DNA of 64,000 nt from Marinomonas ushuaiensis DSM 15871 (GTDB lineage Bacteria; Pseudomonadota; Gammaproteobacteria; Pseudomonadales; Marinomonadaceae): assembly GCF_000521805.1 (NCBI RefSeq), contig NZ_JAMB01000002.1, positions 62,001 through 126,000 on the forward strand. The letters are read 5' to 3'. Under the pieces are notes generated by a model that was given only the letters and a program-made list of their open reading frames with translations, did not search any database and was not told the DNA's origin. Of the stretch, positions 16,980-26,665 are shown piece after piece. A program made the translations under genes and the position numbers. Within the stretch, counting starts at the first letter, position 1. Each line of letters begins with the position of its first letter.

Positions 16980-18011
16980 TTATTTTAGCTTCCAAGCCAC
17001 TTCTTTGCCTGCAAAGAACGGCACAATAGGCTCACCATTTGACAAAGTAATACTTGCTGGTACTTTCCAAGTTTCTCGCACCAAAGTCACCGTTTCCGCA
17101 TTACGAGGTAATCCGTAGAAATCAGCACCATAAAGGCTTGCAAACCCCTCTAGCTTATCTAACGCATCCAACTCGTCAAAGACTTGTGTGTATAGCTCTA
17201 AAGCAGACCAAGCACTGTAACAGCCGGCACAACCACAATCTGACTCTTTGCGGTTTTTAGTATGAGGCGCTGAGTCTGTTCCTAGAAAGAACTTTGGGGA
17301 ACCAGATTTTACGACTGCACGTAACGCTTCTTGGTGGGTACTGCGCTTCAGAACTGGCAAACAATAATTATGCGGACGCATACCGCCATCTAACATATCA
17401 TTACGGTTTAACAATAAATGCTGTGGCGTAATCGTTGCAGCAACGCCTTCACGAGCAGACAATACAAAATCGGCAGCGTCTTTGGTTGTGATGTGCTCAA
17501 ACACGATTTTTAAATTTGGAACGCGATCAACAATTTTCACCATATGTTGATCAATAAATTCTTTTTCACGATCAAAAATATCAATGTGCTTCTGTGTCAC
17601 TTCTCCATGAATCAAAAGAAGCATGTTGTTGTCGGCTAAAGCTTCAAATACAGGATAAAGTGATTCAAGAGAATTCACACCTGAATCAGAATTTGTTGTC
17701 GCACCTGCTGGATACATTTTTGCAGCTAATACCCCTGCCGCTTTTGCATCTTTAATATCTTGGACACTGGTTTTATCCGTAAGATAAATTGTCATAACTG
17801 GTGTAAAAGTACTGCCCGCAGGACGTGCAGCTAAAATGCGCTCTTTATAACTTAATGCTAACTCAGCAGTTGTCACTGGCGGAACTAAGTTAGGCATCAC
17901 TACCGCGCGCTCAAAACAACGAGCTGTCGCCGGTACCGTTTCAAGCAACATATCTTGATCGCGAAAATGTAAATGCCAATCGTCTGGCTTGATTATAGTA
18001 ATTTCGTTCAT
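16980..18011 (-). CDS. pyrC: dihydroorotase, class II
   Basis: Zinc amidohydrolase for the third step of de novo pyrimidine synthesis, the reversible cyclisation of carbamoyl-aspartate to dihydroorotate. The protein has 343 residues (348 in E. coli). Metal ligands are seen in DDWHLHFRD near the N terminus, the carboxylated lysine region AAKMYPAGATTNS, HGEV, FEHITTKDA and the catalytic aspartate in LGTDSAPH. Two ATGs lie in tandem at 18014 and 18011. AAGG is 3 bases from the first and 6 from the second, so the second is preferred. Monocistronic with its own terminator. Confidence 0.95.
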   Translation of the reverse strand: MNEITIIKPDDWHLHFRDQDMLLETVPATARCFERAVVMPNLVPPVTTAELALSYKERILAARPAGSTFTPVMTIYLTDKTSVQDIKDAKAAGVLAAKMYPAGATTNSDSGVNSLESLYPVFEALADNNMLLLIHGEVTQKHIDIFDREKEFIDQHMVKIVDRVPNLKIVFEHITTKDAADFVLSAREGVAATITPQHLLLNRNDMLDGGMRPHNYCLPVLKRSTHQEALRAVVKSGSPKFFLGTDSAPHTKNRKESDCGCAGCYSAWSALELYTQVFDELDALDKLEGFASLYGADFYGLPRNAETVTLVRETWKVPASITLSNGEPIVPFFAGKEVAWKLK

Positions 18012-18140
18012 CATTGACCTTTTATTTGAGTCTTGAATTCAGGATAGGAGAAAATAAAGTCGTTGTATATTAACAGAATCTTATTCTAAGTAGCAGAGTG
18101 TAACGCCCTAGTCTTTCTCCATAAAAACCAATAGGCGAAA

Positions 18141-18174
18141 AAAAACCGAATCTTGATTTAAGATTCGGCTTTTT
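18141..18174 (-). terminator. intrinsic terminator after deaD
   Basis: On the minus strand, AAGCCGAATCTT pairs with AAGATTCGGTTT and a T-run follows. Sequence around the stem resembles the pyrC terminator. Confidence 0.87.
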
Positions 18175-18198
18175 AAGATTTGTAACTAACAAAGCAGA

Positions 18199-20073
18199 TT
18201 AACTATCTTTGCGTGGCGCTCTTGGACGACGTTCACCGCGGTTACTCTCACCACGACCACCAGCAGGACGCTTGCGCTCACCAGCATTTGATGGACGACG
18301 ATCACCGCCACCAGAAGGACGCTTACGAGTTGAAGGTGCTGCTGCACGCTTATTCAACTCATCCGCATTTTCCAATTTAGCGATATCAGTACGTTGACCA
18401 CAAATACGAGTTTTGCTTAATTTACCCAACACACCTGCTTCCAAGTTAGTTGGTAAATCAACTGTTGCAAAATCTTCATAAATTTCGATATGACCAATGT
18501 AACGGCTTTCGATTTCCGCTTCATTTGCAATCGCACCAACGATGTTTCCAGGTTTAACACCTGCACTGTAACCAACTTGGACAACATAACGCGTCATAGA
18601 CGTGCTTGGGTCATCTTTCAAAGGCATAGCTTCAGCTGTTACCGGACGAACTTTACGTTCGCGTGGGGCACGGTCGCCGCGCTCTCCACGATCACCACGA
18701 GAATTTTCGCGATCATCACGACGATCTCTACGTTCTTGGCGAACTTCCATTTCAGATAACAACAATGGTGTTTTGCCTTGAGCCATATGAGCTAAAGCCG
18801 CTGCCATTTTCAATGGATCAACTTCGTTTTCTTTCTGGTAGCTCTGTACAAGCTCTAGGAAGAAATCAAGATTTTCATTGTCCATTACATCTGTAATTTT
18901 CTGCTTAAAACGATTAACACGATGTTCATTAATGTCTGAAGCAGTCGGAAGTGTCATACTTTCGATTGGCTGACGTGTTGCACGCTCAATAGCTTGCAAC
19001 ATGCGACGTTCACGATGAGCAACAAATAAAATTGCTGTACCAGAACGACCAGCACGACCTGTACGACCGATACGGTGAACATAAGACTCTGTATCGTATG
19101 GGATGTCATAGTTTACAACGTGACTAACACGCTCTACATCCAAACCACGAGCTACTACATCAGTCGCAACTAGAATGTCAATTTGACCTTTCTTAATACG
19201 ATCAACAGTACGTTCACGTAAATTCTGGCTGATGTCACCGTTTAAGGCTTCACAAGCATGACCGCGAGCACATAACTTTTCAGCTAATTCAACTGTTGCC
19301 GCTTTTGTACGAACAAAGATGATCATGCCATCGTGTTCGTTCATTTCAAGAATACGAGTCAAAGCGTCAAGCTTATGCAAACCACTTACTGGCCAGTATT
19401 TTTGAGTAATCGTCATTGCTGTCGATGTTTTCGTAACAATTTTGATTTCTTTTGGATTATTCAAATGACGGTTAGCCACTTGACGAATCACATTAGGCAT
19501 TGTCGCAGAGAACAAAGCAATTTGACGCGTTGGTGGTGTTTGCTCTAGAACCCATTCGACATCATCGATGAATCCCATGCGCAACATTTCATCAGCTTCA
19601 TCAAGAACTAGTGCTTTAAGGCCATCTAATTTTAATGTTTTACGACGAATATGGTCCATAACACGACCAGGCGTACCAACAACAACTTGAACGCCACGCT
19701 TTAGCTGACGAAGTTGAGTGTCATATGACATGCCGCCATAAATTGGCAAAACATGGAAATCTGGAAGGTGGCGAGCATACGATTGGAATGCTTCAGCGAC
19801 CTGAATAGCAAGTTCACGAGTTGGAGCCAGAACAAGTAATTGTGTCGTTTTATCTGTAATATCAATGCGAGACAACAAAGGAAGCGCGAAGGCTCCCGTC
19901 TTACCAGTACCCGTTTGCGCTTGTCCTAAAAGATCACGACCTTCTAGTAAATATGGAATACTTTGCGCTTGGATAGCAGATGGTTGCTCGTAACCTAAGT
20001 CAGCAACCGCTTTAAGAACAGGGGCGATTAGACCCAACGAATCAAATGTAGGCTGAGTTTCAGCATCGGACAT
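18199..20073 (-). CDS. deaD: DEAD-box ATP-dependent RNA helicase DeaD (CsdA)
   Basis: RNA helicase acting in ribosome assembly and cold-adapted mRNA turnover; 624 residues (629 in E. coli). The two RecA domains show the Q motif FDSLGL, motif I AQTGTGKT, PTRELA, the DEAD box in LVLDEADEMLRMGF, SAT, and HRIGRTGRAGR. A DbpA-type RNA-binding domain follows (TRYVVQVGYSAGVKPGNIVG). The tail of about 60 residues is rich in Arg, Gly and Pro. Linkers around residues 450-475 are also Arg/Asp/Gly-rich. AAGG lies 12 bases before the ATG. A structured leader suggests cold-shock-type control, as known for csdA. Confidence 0.95.
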   Translation of the reverse strand: MSDAETQPTFDSLGLIAPVLKAVADLGYEQPSAIQAQSIPYLLEGRDLLGQAQTGTGKTGAFALPLLSRIDITDKTTQLLVLAPTRELAIQVAEAFQSYARHLPDFHVLPIYGGMSYDTQLRQLKRGVQVVVGTPGRVMDHIRRKTLKLDGLKALVLDEADEMLRMGFIDDVEWVLEQTPPTRQIALFSATMPNVIRQVANRHLNNPKEIKIVTKTSTAMTITQKYWPVSGLHKLDALTRILEMNEHDGMIIFVRTKAATVELAEKLCARGHACEALNGDISQNLRERTVDRIKKGQIDILVATDVVARGLDVERVSHVVNYDIPYDTESYVHRIGRTGRAGRSGTAILFVAHRERRMLQAIERATRQPIESMTLPTASDINEHRVNRFKQKITDVMDNENLDFFLELVQSYQKENEVDPLKMAAALAHMAQGKTPLLLSEMEVRQERRDRRDDRENSRGDRGERGDRAPRERKVRPVTAEAMPLKDDPSTSMTRYVVQVGYSAGVKPGNIVGAIANEAEIESRYIGHIEIYEDFATVDLPTNLEAGVLGKLSKTRICGQRTDIAKLENADELNKRAAAPSTRKRPSGGGDRRPSNAGERKRPAGGRGESNRGERRPRAPRKDS

Positions 20074-20103
20074 GTAAATTAGTACCTTTTTTTAGATGAG
20101 TAT

Positions 20104-20129
20104 AAGGCCTGTAATCATTTACATGCCTT
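20104..20129 (-). promoter_or_regulatory. hairpin in the deaD leader
   Basis: Arms AAGGCATGTAA and TTACAGGCCTT (minus strand; one mismatch in 11) enclose four bases, 30 bases before the deaD start. A second small stem TCGGA/TCCGA lies at 20151-20166. Long structured leaders are typical of cold-inducible helicase mRNAs. Confidence 0.45.
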
Positions 20130-20245
20130 AATAAAATTCCCTAGAATCCTTCGGACGAAAATCCGATGGCGAAGTATATACAAAAAAAGTCAAAATAACC
20201 AGTTAGATTCAAATAAGATTAACATCTTCTCTTCTATATAAAAAC

Positions 20246-21280
20246 TTAATGCTTGGAGCCATCGCTTTCAGAGTCAATCATAACCGCCAACCAATGCATT
20301 TTTGGATTTGCCTCAAAAGCCAGCTTCATGATGATGGTTAATGGAATCGAAAGCAGCATTCCCACAGGGCCAAAAACCCAACCCCACAACAACAAAGAAA
20401 GAAATACCACCAAGGTAGAAAGCCCTAACCCCTTACCCATGTAACGAGGTTCAATAACATTCCCCACAATAAGATTAACAACCAAGAAGCCCATCCCAGT
20501 TAATCCGGCAGAAAGCCCACCTAGCTGAACAAATGCCAACAACACAGCTGGAACCGCGGCAATAATCGATCCTATATTGGGTACGAAATTCAACAAAAAG
20601 GCACAAACACCCCATAGTACGGGAAAATCAACTCCTAACACCCACATCCAACATGTAATCAGCACACCGGTTAAAACACTGACTAAGGTTTTTATCACTA
20701 AATAACGGTTGACTGATTTAATAAAAGATTCAAACCGATCTAACGACTGAGATGCATCACTAAAGGCTAAAGACAGCTTCTTCGGCAACTCAACAGCTTC
20801 AAATAAAATAAAAATCACAATCATGACAACCAAAATAAGATTTGTTAATGCACCACCAATACCACGTAGTGTACTAGCCACCATTTGCATTAAAGCTGAA
20901 GGATCTACATAGCCTTTTATTTGATCGTAAGATATATGCAACCCAAAGCTATTAATCACCTTAATCACATTGGATGTTTCTTCAGCGAAACGCTGCTTAT
21001 AGTCTGGCAATTGATTGGAAAATTCATCTAGAGAAGCGCCAACCAATAATGCGACAGAACTCACTCCGGTCAATATCACAAACACCACCAAGACAATTGC
21101 CAACCAAGTTGGCACTTTACGTCGTCGCAAACTCGACATAGCTGGCGCACAAATAATGGCAATAAAAACAGACAACATAAAAGGCACAACGATTTGAGAA
21201 GCCTCTTTTAATGCCGCAATGATAATGACAAAGGCAGCAAAACCAACAAGCCAATGGATTCCTTTGTGCTGTTCAGTCAT
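20246..21280 (-). CDS. AI-2E/PerM-family membrane permease
   Basis: Inner-membrane protein of 344 residues with about eight hydrophobic segments. It has the family layout: paired N-terminal helices, a soluble stretch of about 80 residues (about 90-170), then a C-terminal bundle holding FLLNFVPNIGSIIAAVPA and GNVIEPRYMGKGLGLSTLVV. These two motifs are diagnostic of the AI-2E transporter superfamily. Substrates differ among members (autoinducer-2 export, Na+/H+ exchange), so none is claimed. AAGGAA lies 7 bases before the ATG. It is only 9 bases downstream of sbcB, so the two are probably co-transcribed. Confidence 0.88.
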   Translation of the reverse strand: MTEQHKGIHWLVGFAAFVIIIAALKEASQIVVPFMLSVFIAIICAPAMSSLRRRKVPTWLAIVLVVFVILTGVSSVALLVGASLDEFSNQLPDYKQRFAEETSNVIKVINSFGLHISYDQIKGYVDPSALMQMVASTLRGIGGALTNLILVVMIVIFILFEAVELPKKLSLAFSDASQSLDRFESFIKSVNRYLVIKTLVSVLTGVLITCWMWVLGVDFPVLWGVCAFLLNFVPNIGSIIAAVPAVLLAFVQLGGLSAGLTGMGFLVVNLIVGNVIEPRYMGKGLGLSTLVVFLSLLLWGWVFGPVGMLLSIPLTIIMKLAFEANPKMHWLAVMIDSESDGSKH

Positions 21281-21289
21281 ATCTATTCC

Positions 21290-22744
21290 TTATAAAGCTA
21301 TAGGATAAATGCTTTGGCCGTAATCGGCTAAATCTTGTAACATAACCTGTTTCACGGCTGGTAAATCCGGAGTTTGAGCGATTTCATTTAATCGATCAAA
21401 ATACTGCTCCATATTAATAGAGCCGCCACCATCTTTTTCAAGCAAACGAATCTGTCTGTATTCTTCCCATTCAACTCTTTGCTGCTCACTTAATTGATCT
21501 GGGTAATTACGACCAATATAACGCATTAACATTTCAGGTAAACGACGATCATCAAATGACATAGCCAGTTCTGACAGAGCCTCAACAGGTGTAGAGCGGA
21601 TCGTCTCCATCCTCACCTTATCTTCACGAGAAAAGAAACCACCAAAATACAACATAAGATCAGGGTCTTTTAAGATCGGACGGTCTTCTTGCGTAAACAC
21701 ATCACTGAGTTTCGCAGCCAAACCAGTATGACCTTTAATAAGGGCAAGATTATGACGACACCTAGCACCATCTAATTCTAAACGCTTCACTACATCTGCA
21801 TCTTTCAAAAAAGTCGCTGGCGCCACCGCTGGTGATTTATTGTAATGGATGACTTTCAATGGCAATCGCTCTAAGTCTCCCAACTCTTCTTGTCGAGTGA
21901 AAACACGATGACGAATTTCTTCCACACTTAAATCAACTAACGGCTGCGCATCTGCCATTAAGTCATAAACAATGACGCCGTTTTTATTTGTTGGGTGTGG
22001 CGCAATAGGCACAACGAAAGCAGAATAATGTTTAGCCTGCCCGAACATGCCAGAGATATGCAAAAAAGGCTTCAAACGGGCCACATCAATAAACTGTTGC
22101 AATTCATGTTTTTGGCGCATTTTCAAATAATAACTAAATAACTTAGGCTGCTTACTGCGAATTAATTTGGCGATTTCAATTGTGCCATACACATCAGACA
22201 ACGCATCGTGAGCCTGTTCATGCGCAATATTATTCGCTTTAGTTAACGCCTCAAGCTTCATTGAAACTTGTCCATCTTCATTTTTTGGCCAAACAATGCC
22301 TTCTGGACGCATAGCATATGTCATTCGAACAAGATCAATCATATCCCAGCGAGAACAGTTGTTTTGCCACTCTCGTGCATAAGGATCAATAAAATTACGA
22401 TAAAAGCCATGACGCACTACTTCATCATCAAAACGAATAGTGTTGTAACCGAGAGCGCAGGTACCTGGTAAAGACAATTCAGCTTCTACCGCTTGCATGA
22501 ATTCAGCTTCACACATCCCCTCCCTGTTCGCGTCCTGCGGACTAATACCTGTCAACAAACACGCATCAGGCTGCGGCAAAACATCTTCAGCCAAACGACA
22601 ATAGAACATAATAGGTTCGCCGATGGGATTAAAATTCAAATCTGTTCTAATGCCTGCAAATTGCATAGGTCGATCACGCGCAGGGTCCGTTCCGGTTGTT
22701 TCAAAGTCAAACCAAAAAAATGAAGTAGGGCCCGATGAAGTCAC
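21290..22744 (-). CDS. sbcB: exodeoxyribonuclease I
   Basis: Single-strand-specific 3'-5' exonuclease of the DEDDh group, acting in recombination and mismatch repair; 484 residues (475 in E. coli). The exonuclease domain shows ExoI FWFDFETTGTD, ExoII GYNTIRFDDEV and ExoIII EQAHDALSDV with the catalytic His and Asp. The SH3-like and C-terminal helical extensions specific to ExoI follow. The start codon is GTG at 22744, with AGGA 7 bases upstream. It is divergent from the YchJ gene, with 80 bases between the starts. Confidence 0.95.
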   Translation of the reverse strand: MTSSGPTSFFWFDFETTGTDPARDRPMQFAGIRTDLNFNPIGEPIMFYCRLAEDVLPQPDACLLTGISPQDANREGMCEAEFMQAVEAELSLPGTCALGYNTIRFDDEVVRHGFYRNFIDPYAREWQNNCSRWDMIDLVRMTYAMRPEGIVWPKNEDGQVSMKLEALTKANNIAHEQAHDALSDVYGTIEIAKLIRSKQPKLFSYYLKMRQKHELQQFIDVARLKPFLHISGMFGQAKHYSAFVVPIAPHPTNKNGVIVYDLMADAQPLVDLSVEEIRHRVFTRQEELGDLERLPLKVIHYNKSPAVAPATFLKDADVVKRLELDGARCRHNLALIKGHTGLAAKLSDVFTQEDRPILKDPDLMLYFGGFFSREDKVRMETIRSTPVEALSELAMSFDDRRLPEMLMRYIGRNYPDQLSEQQRVEWEEYRQIRLLEKDGGGSINMEQYFDRLNEIAQTPDLPAVKQVMLQDLADYGQSIYPIAL

Positions 22745-22824
22745 AAATAATTCCTGTTAGCCATTAAATAAAAGCCGTATTATACGCACCTTGATATGCA
22801 TTTGGCGATGAGAGGAGTTTATCT

Positions 22825-23334
22825 ATGCCAATCCCTGTAAATTGCCCTTGTGGAACAGGAACCCCTTATGAAATATGTTGCGGCATGTATCATAACAACC
22901 CTGGCACTGCACCAACTGCTGAAGTATTAATGCGTTCTCGCTATACCGCTTTTGCTATAAGCGATTTTGATTACATTGCAGCGACACAGAAAATAAAAGA
23001 CGATCCAAAGCAAACGACTGCCGACATAAAAGACAGTAACGAGCATACACAATGGATCAAGCTAGAAATCAACGAAGTGGAAGAAGGCTTAGAAAAAGAC
23101 AAACAAGGCGTTGTCTCATTTTCAGCCCATTTTAAAGAAGGTAAGCATATTGGCCGCTTAAGTGAGCGCTCTATATTCAAGAAAACCAAAGGACAGTGGT
23201 TTTATATTTCAGGTGAACATGAGGTACAAAAAAACACACCACTCGTCAACTCTGAAGGAATGAAAATAGGACGTAATGATCCATGCTCATGCGGGTCCGG
23301 AAAAAAATTCAAAAAATGTTGTGCCGTTAATTAA
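22825..23334 (+). CDS. YchJ-like protein with two SEC-C metal-binding motifs
   Basis: Small cytoplasmic protein of 169 residues. An N-terminal SEC-C-like cysteine cluster ([14 protein letters not shown]) and a C-terminal classical SEC-C motif ([16 protein letters not shown]), the zinc-binding motif also found at the end of SecA, enclose an NTF2-like UPF0225 domain with [16 protein letters not shown]. The function of YchJ proteins is not established. AGGAG lies 7 bases before the ATG. An inverted repeat covers the stop codon. Confidence 0.88.
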   Translation: MPIPVNCPCGTGTPYEICCGMYHNNPGTAPTAEVLMRSRYTAFAISDFDYIAATQKIKDDPKQTTADIKDSNEHTQWIKLEINEVEEGLEKDKQGVVSFSAHFKEGKHIGRLSERSIFKKTKGQWFYISGEHEVQKNTPLVNSEGMKIGRNDPCSCGSGKKFKKCCAVN

Positions 23335-23347
23335 TGGCACAACATTT
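23314..23347 (+). terminator. inverted repeat across the YchJ stop codon
   Basis: The perfect 12-bp arms AAATGTTGTGCC/GGCACAACATTT enclose ten bases that include the stop codon. Only a weak T-rich stretch follows, so termination is likely but not certain. Confidence 0.55.
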
Positions 23348-23435
23348 ATATCTAATGATGATTTTTTTCACAAACTCTCGCTTTACCACTCTCGCTCCAT
23401 TTATTTTTTTTCCACCCCATTAAGCTCCCTCAGAA

Positions 23436-23464
23436 CTGACACAGCACTTTATCGAATGTATACT
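23436..23464 (+). promoter_or_regulatory. strong candidate sigma-70 promoter of aroA
   Basis: CTGACA and TATACT (each 5 of 6 to consensus) have the ideal 17-base spacing. Transcription from about 23471 would leave a leader of about 140 bases before the aroA start. Confidence 0.7.
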
Positions 23465-23609
23465 GATTAATATTCAAGACTGACCTCTCTCACAGAGTGA
23501 CGCGACCACTTACAAACGGACATATTTTTCGGACGATTATATTTTTTGAGTAATATCCAACCGCTGCAAAAAACTACAACAAACAAAAACCACTGTGATG
23601 GACTTAACA

Positions 23610-24887
23610 ATGAATTCAATTACGCTAGGACCTCTTTCAAAAGCAGAAGGTGAGATCCAAATTCCAGGTTCAAAAAGCCTTTCAAACCGTATCCTTTTAC
23701 TCGCCACTCTGGCAAAAGGCACAACAAAAATCACCAACCTACTCGACAGTGACGACATTCGTTTCATGTTAGAAAGCCTTAAAAAACTTGGTGTTTCATA
23801 TACTCTAGAAGACCAAGGCACGACCTGTATTCTAGAAGGCCTAAGCGGTCCAATTCAGGCCAAATTTGGTGATTTATTCCTTGGTAACGCTGGAACAGCA
23901 ATGCGCCCTCTTACTGCTGCACTCTGTCTAGGGAAAGGTGAATTCCACCTACACGGTGAGCCACGGATGCACGAACGCCCAATTGGCGACCTTGTTGATG
24001 CACTACAAAGCTTAGGGGTTGATGTTACTTACGAAGGCGAAAAAAACTACCCACCACTTTGTATTAAAGCCAACGGCTTATCTGGCGGTGAAGTCTCCAT
24101 CAAAGGTAATATTTCAAGCCAATTTTTAACCGCAATTCTAATGAGCGCACCATTGGCTCAAGCTGACCTAACAATTAAAGTCGATGGCGAATTGGTGTCT
24201 AAGCCATACATAGACATCACTCTTCACGCTATGAAGCAATTTGGTGTTGAAGTAGAAAATCAAAATTACCAAGCCTTTGTTGTAAAAGGTCAACAGACTT
24301 ACCAAAGCCCTGGTGAAATCATGGTAGAAGGTGATGCGTCTTCTGCCTCTTACTTTCTTGCTGCGGCGGCGATTGCAGGAGGAAAAATCAAAGTACATGG
24401 TGTAGGTTCAGACAGCGTTCAAGGTGATGTAAAGTTTGCTGATGTTCTTAAAAAAATGGGCGCGAAAATAACCTACGGCCCAACATGGATTGAAGCGGAA
24501 CATAACGAACTAAATGGCGTCGACTTAGACATGAACCATATTCCTGATGCCGCCATGACGATAGCAACAACCGCCCTATTCGCCAAAGGCCCAACAACCA
24601 TTCGCAATATCTATAATTGGCGCGTAAAAGAAACGGATCGCCTATACGCCATGGCAACAGAGTTAAAAAAACTAGGTGCGGATGTTATTGAAGGTGAAGA
24701 CTTCATCAAAGTAACGCCAGTAAACAAACTTAAACATGCGGCCATCGATACCTACAATGATCATCGAATTGCCATGTGCTTTTCCTTAGTCGCGTTTTCT
24801 GATACGCCAGTCACCATCAATGACCCTGGCTGCACATCAAAAACCTTCCCGACTTATTTTGAGTTATTTAACACTGTCGCGAGCTGA
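23610..24887 (+). CDS. aroA: 3-phosphoshikimate 1-carboxyvinyltransferase (EPSP synthase)
   Basis: Sixth step of the shikimate pathway, transferring enolpyruvate from PEP to shikimate-3-phosphate. The protein has 425 residues (427 in E. coli) with two inside-out alpha/beta domains. LPGSKS-type substrate-binding is seen as [13 protein letters not shown] binding as [10 protein letters not shown], then [12 protein letters not shown], and the late catalytic block [14 protein letters not shown]. Upstream in-frame starts (GTG 23595, ATG 23598) lack a ribosome-binding site. The ATG at 23610 aligns with the family N terminus and has GGA 7 bases before it. Single-gene transcript with a good promoter and terminator. 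Confidence 0.95.
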   Translation: MNSITLGPLSKAEGEIQIPGSKSLSNRILLLATLAKGTTKITNLLDSDDIRFMLESLKKLGVSYTLEDQGTTCILEGLSGPIQAKFGDLFLGNAGTAMRPLTAALCLGKGEFHLHGEPRMHERPIGDLVDALQSLGVDVTYEGEKNYPPLCIKANGLSGGEVSIKGNISSQFLTAILMSAPLAQADLTIKVDGELVSKPYIDITLHAMKQFGVEVENQNYQAFVVKGQQTYQSPGEIMVEGDASSASYFLAAAAIAGGKIKVHGVGSDSVQGDVKFADVLKKMGAKITYGPTWIEAEHNELNGVDLDMNHIPDAAMTIATTALFAKGPTTIRNIYNWRVKETDRLYAMATELKKLGADVIEGEDFIKVTPVNKLKHAAIDTYNDHRIAMCFSLVAFSDTPVTINDPGCTSKTFPTYFELFNTVAS

Positions 24888-24931
24888 TTAGCCTCAAACA
24901 GCAAACACTCTCAGTAACTATGTTACATAAT

Positions 24932-24972
24932 CGCCTTGCTCCTAGCGCACAACTAGAGCAAGGCGTTTTTTT
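24932..24972 (+). terminator. intrinsic terminator after aroA
   Basis: The 10-bp stem CGCCTTGCTC/GAGCAAGGCG with a 14-base loop is followed by seven T. Confidence 0.92.
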
Positions 24973-24977
24973 GACAT

Positions 24978-25007
24978 AAAAAAGCCCCAGCACTAAATGG
25001 CTGAGGC
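24978..25007 (-). terminator. intrinsic terminator after the Spy-like gene
   Basis: On the minus strand, GCCTCAGC pairs with GCTGGGGC (one G-U pair) and six T follow. Confidence 0.85.
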
Positions 25008-25042
25008 ATACTTTTCACTTTGGGAAATAGCTGCAATTAATA

Positions 25043-25522
25043 TTATTGCTGTGGCTTATCTACCATCTCTAATTTGGATATTTGTGCAGGGGTTAAAAGC
25101 GCGTACAATTCTGAGCGATTTTCAGCGTACGCAATAGTGAGCTCTTTTGTCAGATCGCCACTTTCTTCTGCCAAACCACTTACTTTCTTCAAGTAACCTT
25201 TCGAACTTGGTGAAAGACTGCTCAATTCAACCTGCGTGCTGTGAAGTTGCTCTTGAATATTTCGAATCGTTTCACTGTCTTTTTCAAATAAATCAGACAC
25301 TTTATCGCGCGTTTTATCATTTAAACTGAGTTCTTGCGATAAACGATCAGCAAGTTGCTCATGACTTGGCGCCTCAGCCTTAACAGCTGGTGAACGTTGC
25401 GCTTGCTTGCTATCAGCTAGTGCTGGCTCATCATCTGCAAAGGCGTTTACCGCAACGCCCGTAACAATTGCCGCACTAAGACCAATAACACCGAGCATAC
25501 CCGCTTTTTTACGATATAACAT
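25043..25522 (-). CDS. periplasmic Spy/CpxP-like (LTXXQ-type) protein
   Basis: Exported helical protein of 159 residues. A signal peptide is visible (RKKAGMLGVIGLSAAIVTGVA, cleavage probably after NAFA). The mature part is helical and charged, and ends with ELYALLTPAQISKLE, close to the LTPEQ motif of the Spy/CpxP/zinc-resistance family. Those proteins are periplasmic chaperones or metal-responsive accessory factors. The start is the ATG at 25522 with AAGGAG 5 bases upstream. The longer frame to 25624 would run over a candidate Fur box. No two-component genes are adjacent. Confidence 0.78.
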   Translation of the reverse strand: MLYRKKAGMLGVIGLSAAIVTGVAVNAFADDEPALADSKQAQRSPAVKAEAPSHEQLADRLSQELSLNDKTRDKVSDLFEKDSETIRNIQEQLHSTQVELSSLSPSSKGYLKKVSGLAEESGDLTKELTIAYAENRSELYALLTPAQISKLEMVDKPQQ

Positions 25523-25564
25523 AAACACTCCTTTTTTGATTCGCTTGCTTTGAATTTGTTTGCT

Positions 25565-25583
25565 TTCAATGACAATCATTATG
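25565..25583. promoter_or_regulatory. candidate Fur box upstream of the Spy-like gene
   Basis: TTCAATGACAATCATTATG matches the 19-base Fur consensus GATAATGATAATCATTATC at 14 positions, including the central AATCATTAT. It lies 43-61 bases before the start codon, where repressor binding could block transcription. Confidence 0.55.
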
Positions 25584-25768
25584 TCTTTTTTTGAGTCAAA
25601 CAGTTCCAAAGAGAAAGGAATCAAGGTTTAAGCGTGTCATGAGCTTGTAAGAAAATGGTACATATTTGAGTTGAATCCAATCAGCACAAGTCAGCATTAA
25701 TAATTAGTCACAAGTTATTAAAAACACACCCTAATCTCATTGACGAAAGCGTGATCACTTGCTTCAAA

Positions 25769-26632
25769 TTATTCTTCGCTCTGCATTTCCAGAGCCATCT
25801 TATAAAGATAGTTTTTCTTTTCACCTGTTAGCTTAGCCGCCATTGCAGCCGCCTGCTTAACAGGTAAATCTTCTAACAGAATCGTCAAAATACGTTTTAC
25901 TTCTAGCTCGACTTCATTACCGCTCTCTTGTGTAAAGCTCAGCATCACAACAAATTCACCACGCAGCTGGTTTGCATCAGCATCGAACATAGCTAAAATC
26001 TCAGCGGCTGTTCCTGATAAAAAGGTTTCAAATGTTTTGGTTACTTCACGAGCCAGAACAAGCTGAGCATCATCACCATAGACCTTTTGAACATCTGTAA
26101 TAGAATCATATACACGGTGAGTAGATTCATAGAAGACAACTGTTCCCGTTTGCTTTTTCCAGGATTCAAACAAATCACAACGGCCTTTCGATTTTGCAGG
26201 AACAAATCCAGCAAAGAAAAACTGATCTGTTGGCAAGCCCGATGCACACAAAGCAGAAATTAAGGCACAAGCACCGGGAATTGGTAACACTTTATGTCCT
26301 TTATCACGCAAGGCATGAACCACATGATAACCAGGGTCTGAGATTAAAGGTGTGCCAGCATCTGATACTAAAGCCACATTTTTACCTTCATCTAATAAGG
26401 TGGCAACATAATCTGCTTTATCTTTTTCATTGTGATCGTGAATAGAGAACAATTTCGCGTCAATACCAAAATGGTTCAATAAACGGCGGGTATGTCGAGT
26501 GTCTTCTGCGGCGATATAATCGACTTCTCGTAAAGTTTGTTCAGCCCTTCTACTAAAATCGTCTAGATTACCTATGGGTGTCGCAACTATGTACAGCGAG
26601 CCCCTAACATCATCAGAACTATGTGGTACCAT
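25769..26632 (-). CDS. rsmI: 16S rRNA (cytidine-1402-2'-O)-methyltransferase RsmI
   Basis: Tetrapyrrole-methylase-fold enzyme adding the 2'-O-methyl group to C1402 in the ribosomal decoding centre. It has 287 residues (286 in E. coli). Typical motifs: LYIVATPIGNLDDFSRRA at the N terminus, AAEDTRHTRRLL, VALVSDAGTPLISDPG (SAM pocket) and PIPGACALISAL. The start is the ATG at 26632 because GAGG lies 4 bases upstream; the ATG at 26653 has no such site. It faces lpoA, with only 33 bases between start codons, the same neighbourhood as in E. coli (yraL-yraM). Confidence 0.95.
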   Translation of the reverse strand: MVPHSSDDVRGSLYIVATPIGNLDDFSRRAEQTLREVDYIAAEDTRHTRRLLNHFGIDAKLFSIHDHNEKDKADYVATLLDEGKNVALVSDAGTPLISDPGYHVVHALRDKGHKVLPIPGACALISALCASGLPTDQFFFAGFVPAKSKGRCDLFESWKKQTGTVVFYESTHRVYDSITDVQKVYGDDAQLVLAREVTKTFETFLSGTAAEILAMFDADANQLRGEFVVMLSFTQESGNEVELEVKRILTILLEDLPVKQAAAMAAKLTGEKKNYLYKMALEMQSEE

Positions 26633-26665
26633 GTGACCTCTTTTATTTGTCATCTATGTAAGCTT

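Noticed and set aside
18209-18397. Plus-strand Arg/Pro-rich frame opposite the end of deaD
   Set aside because: It is the complement of the repetitive Arg/Gly-rich tail of the helicase.
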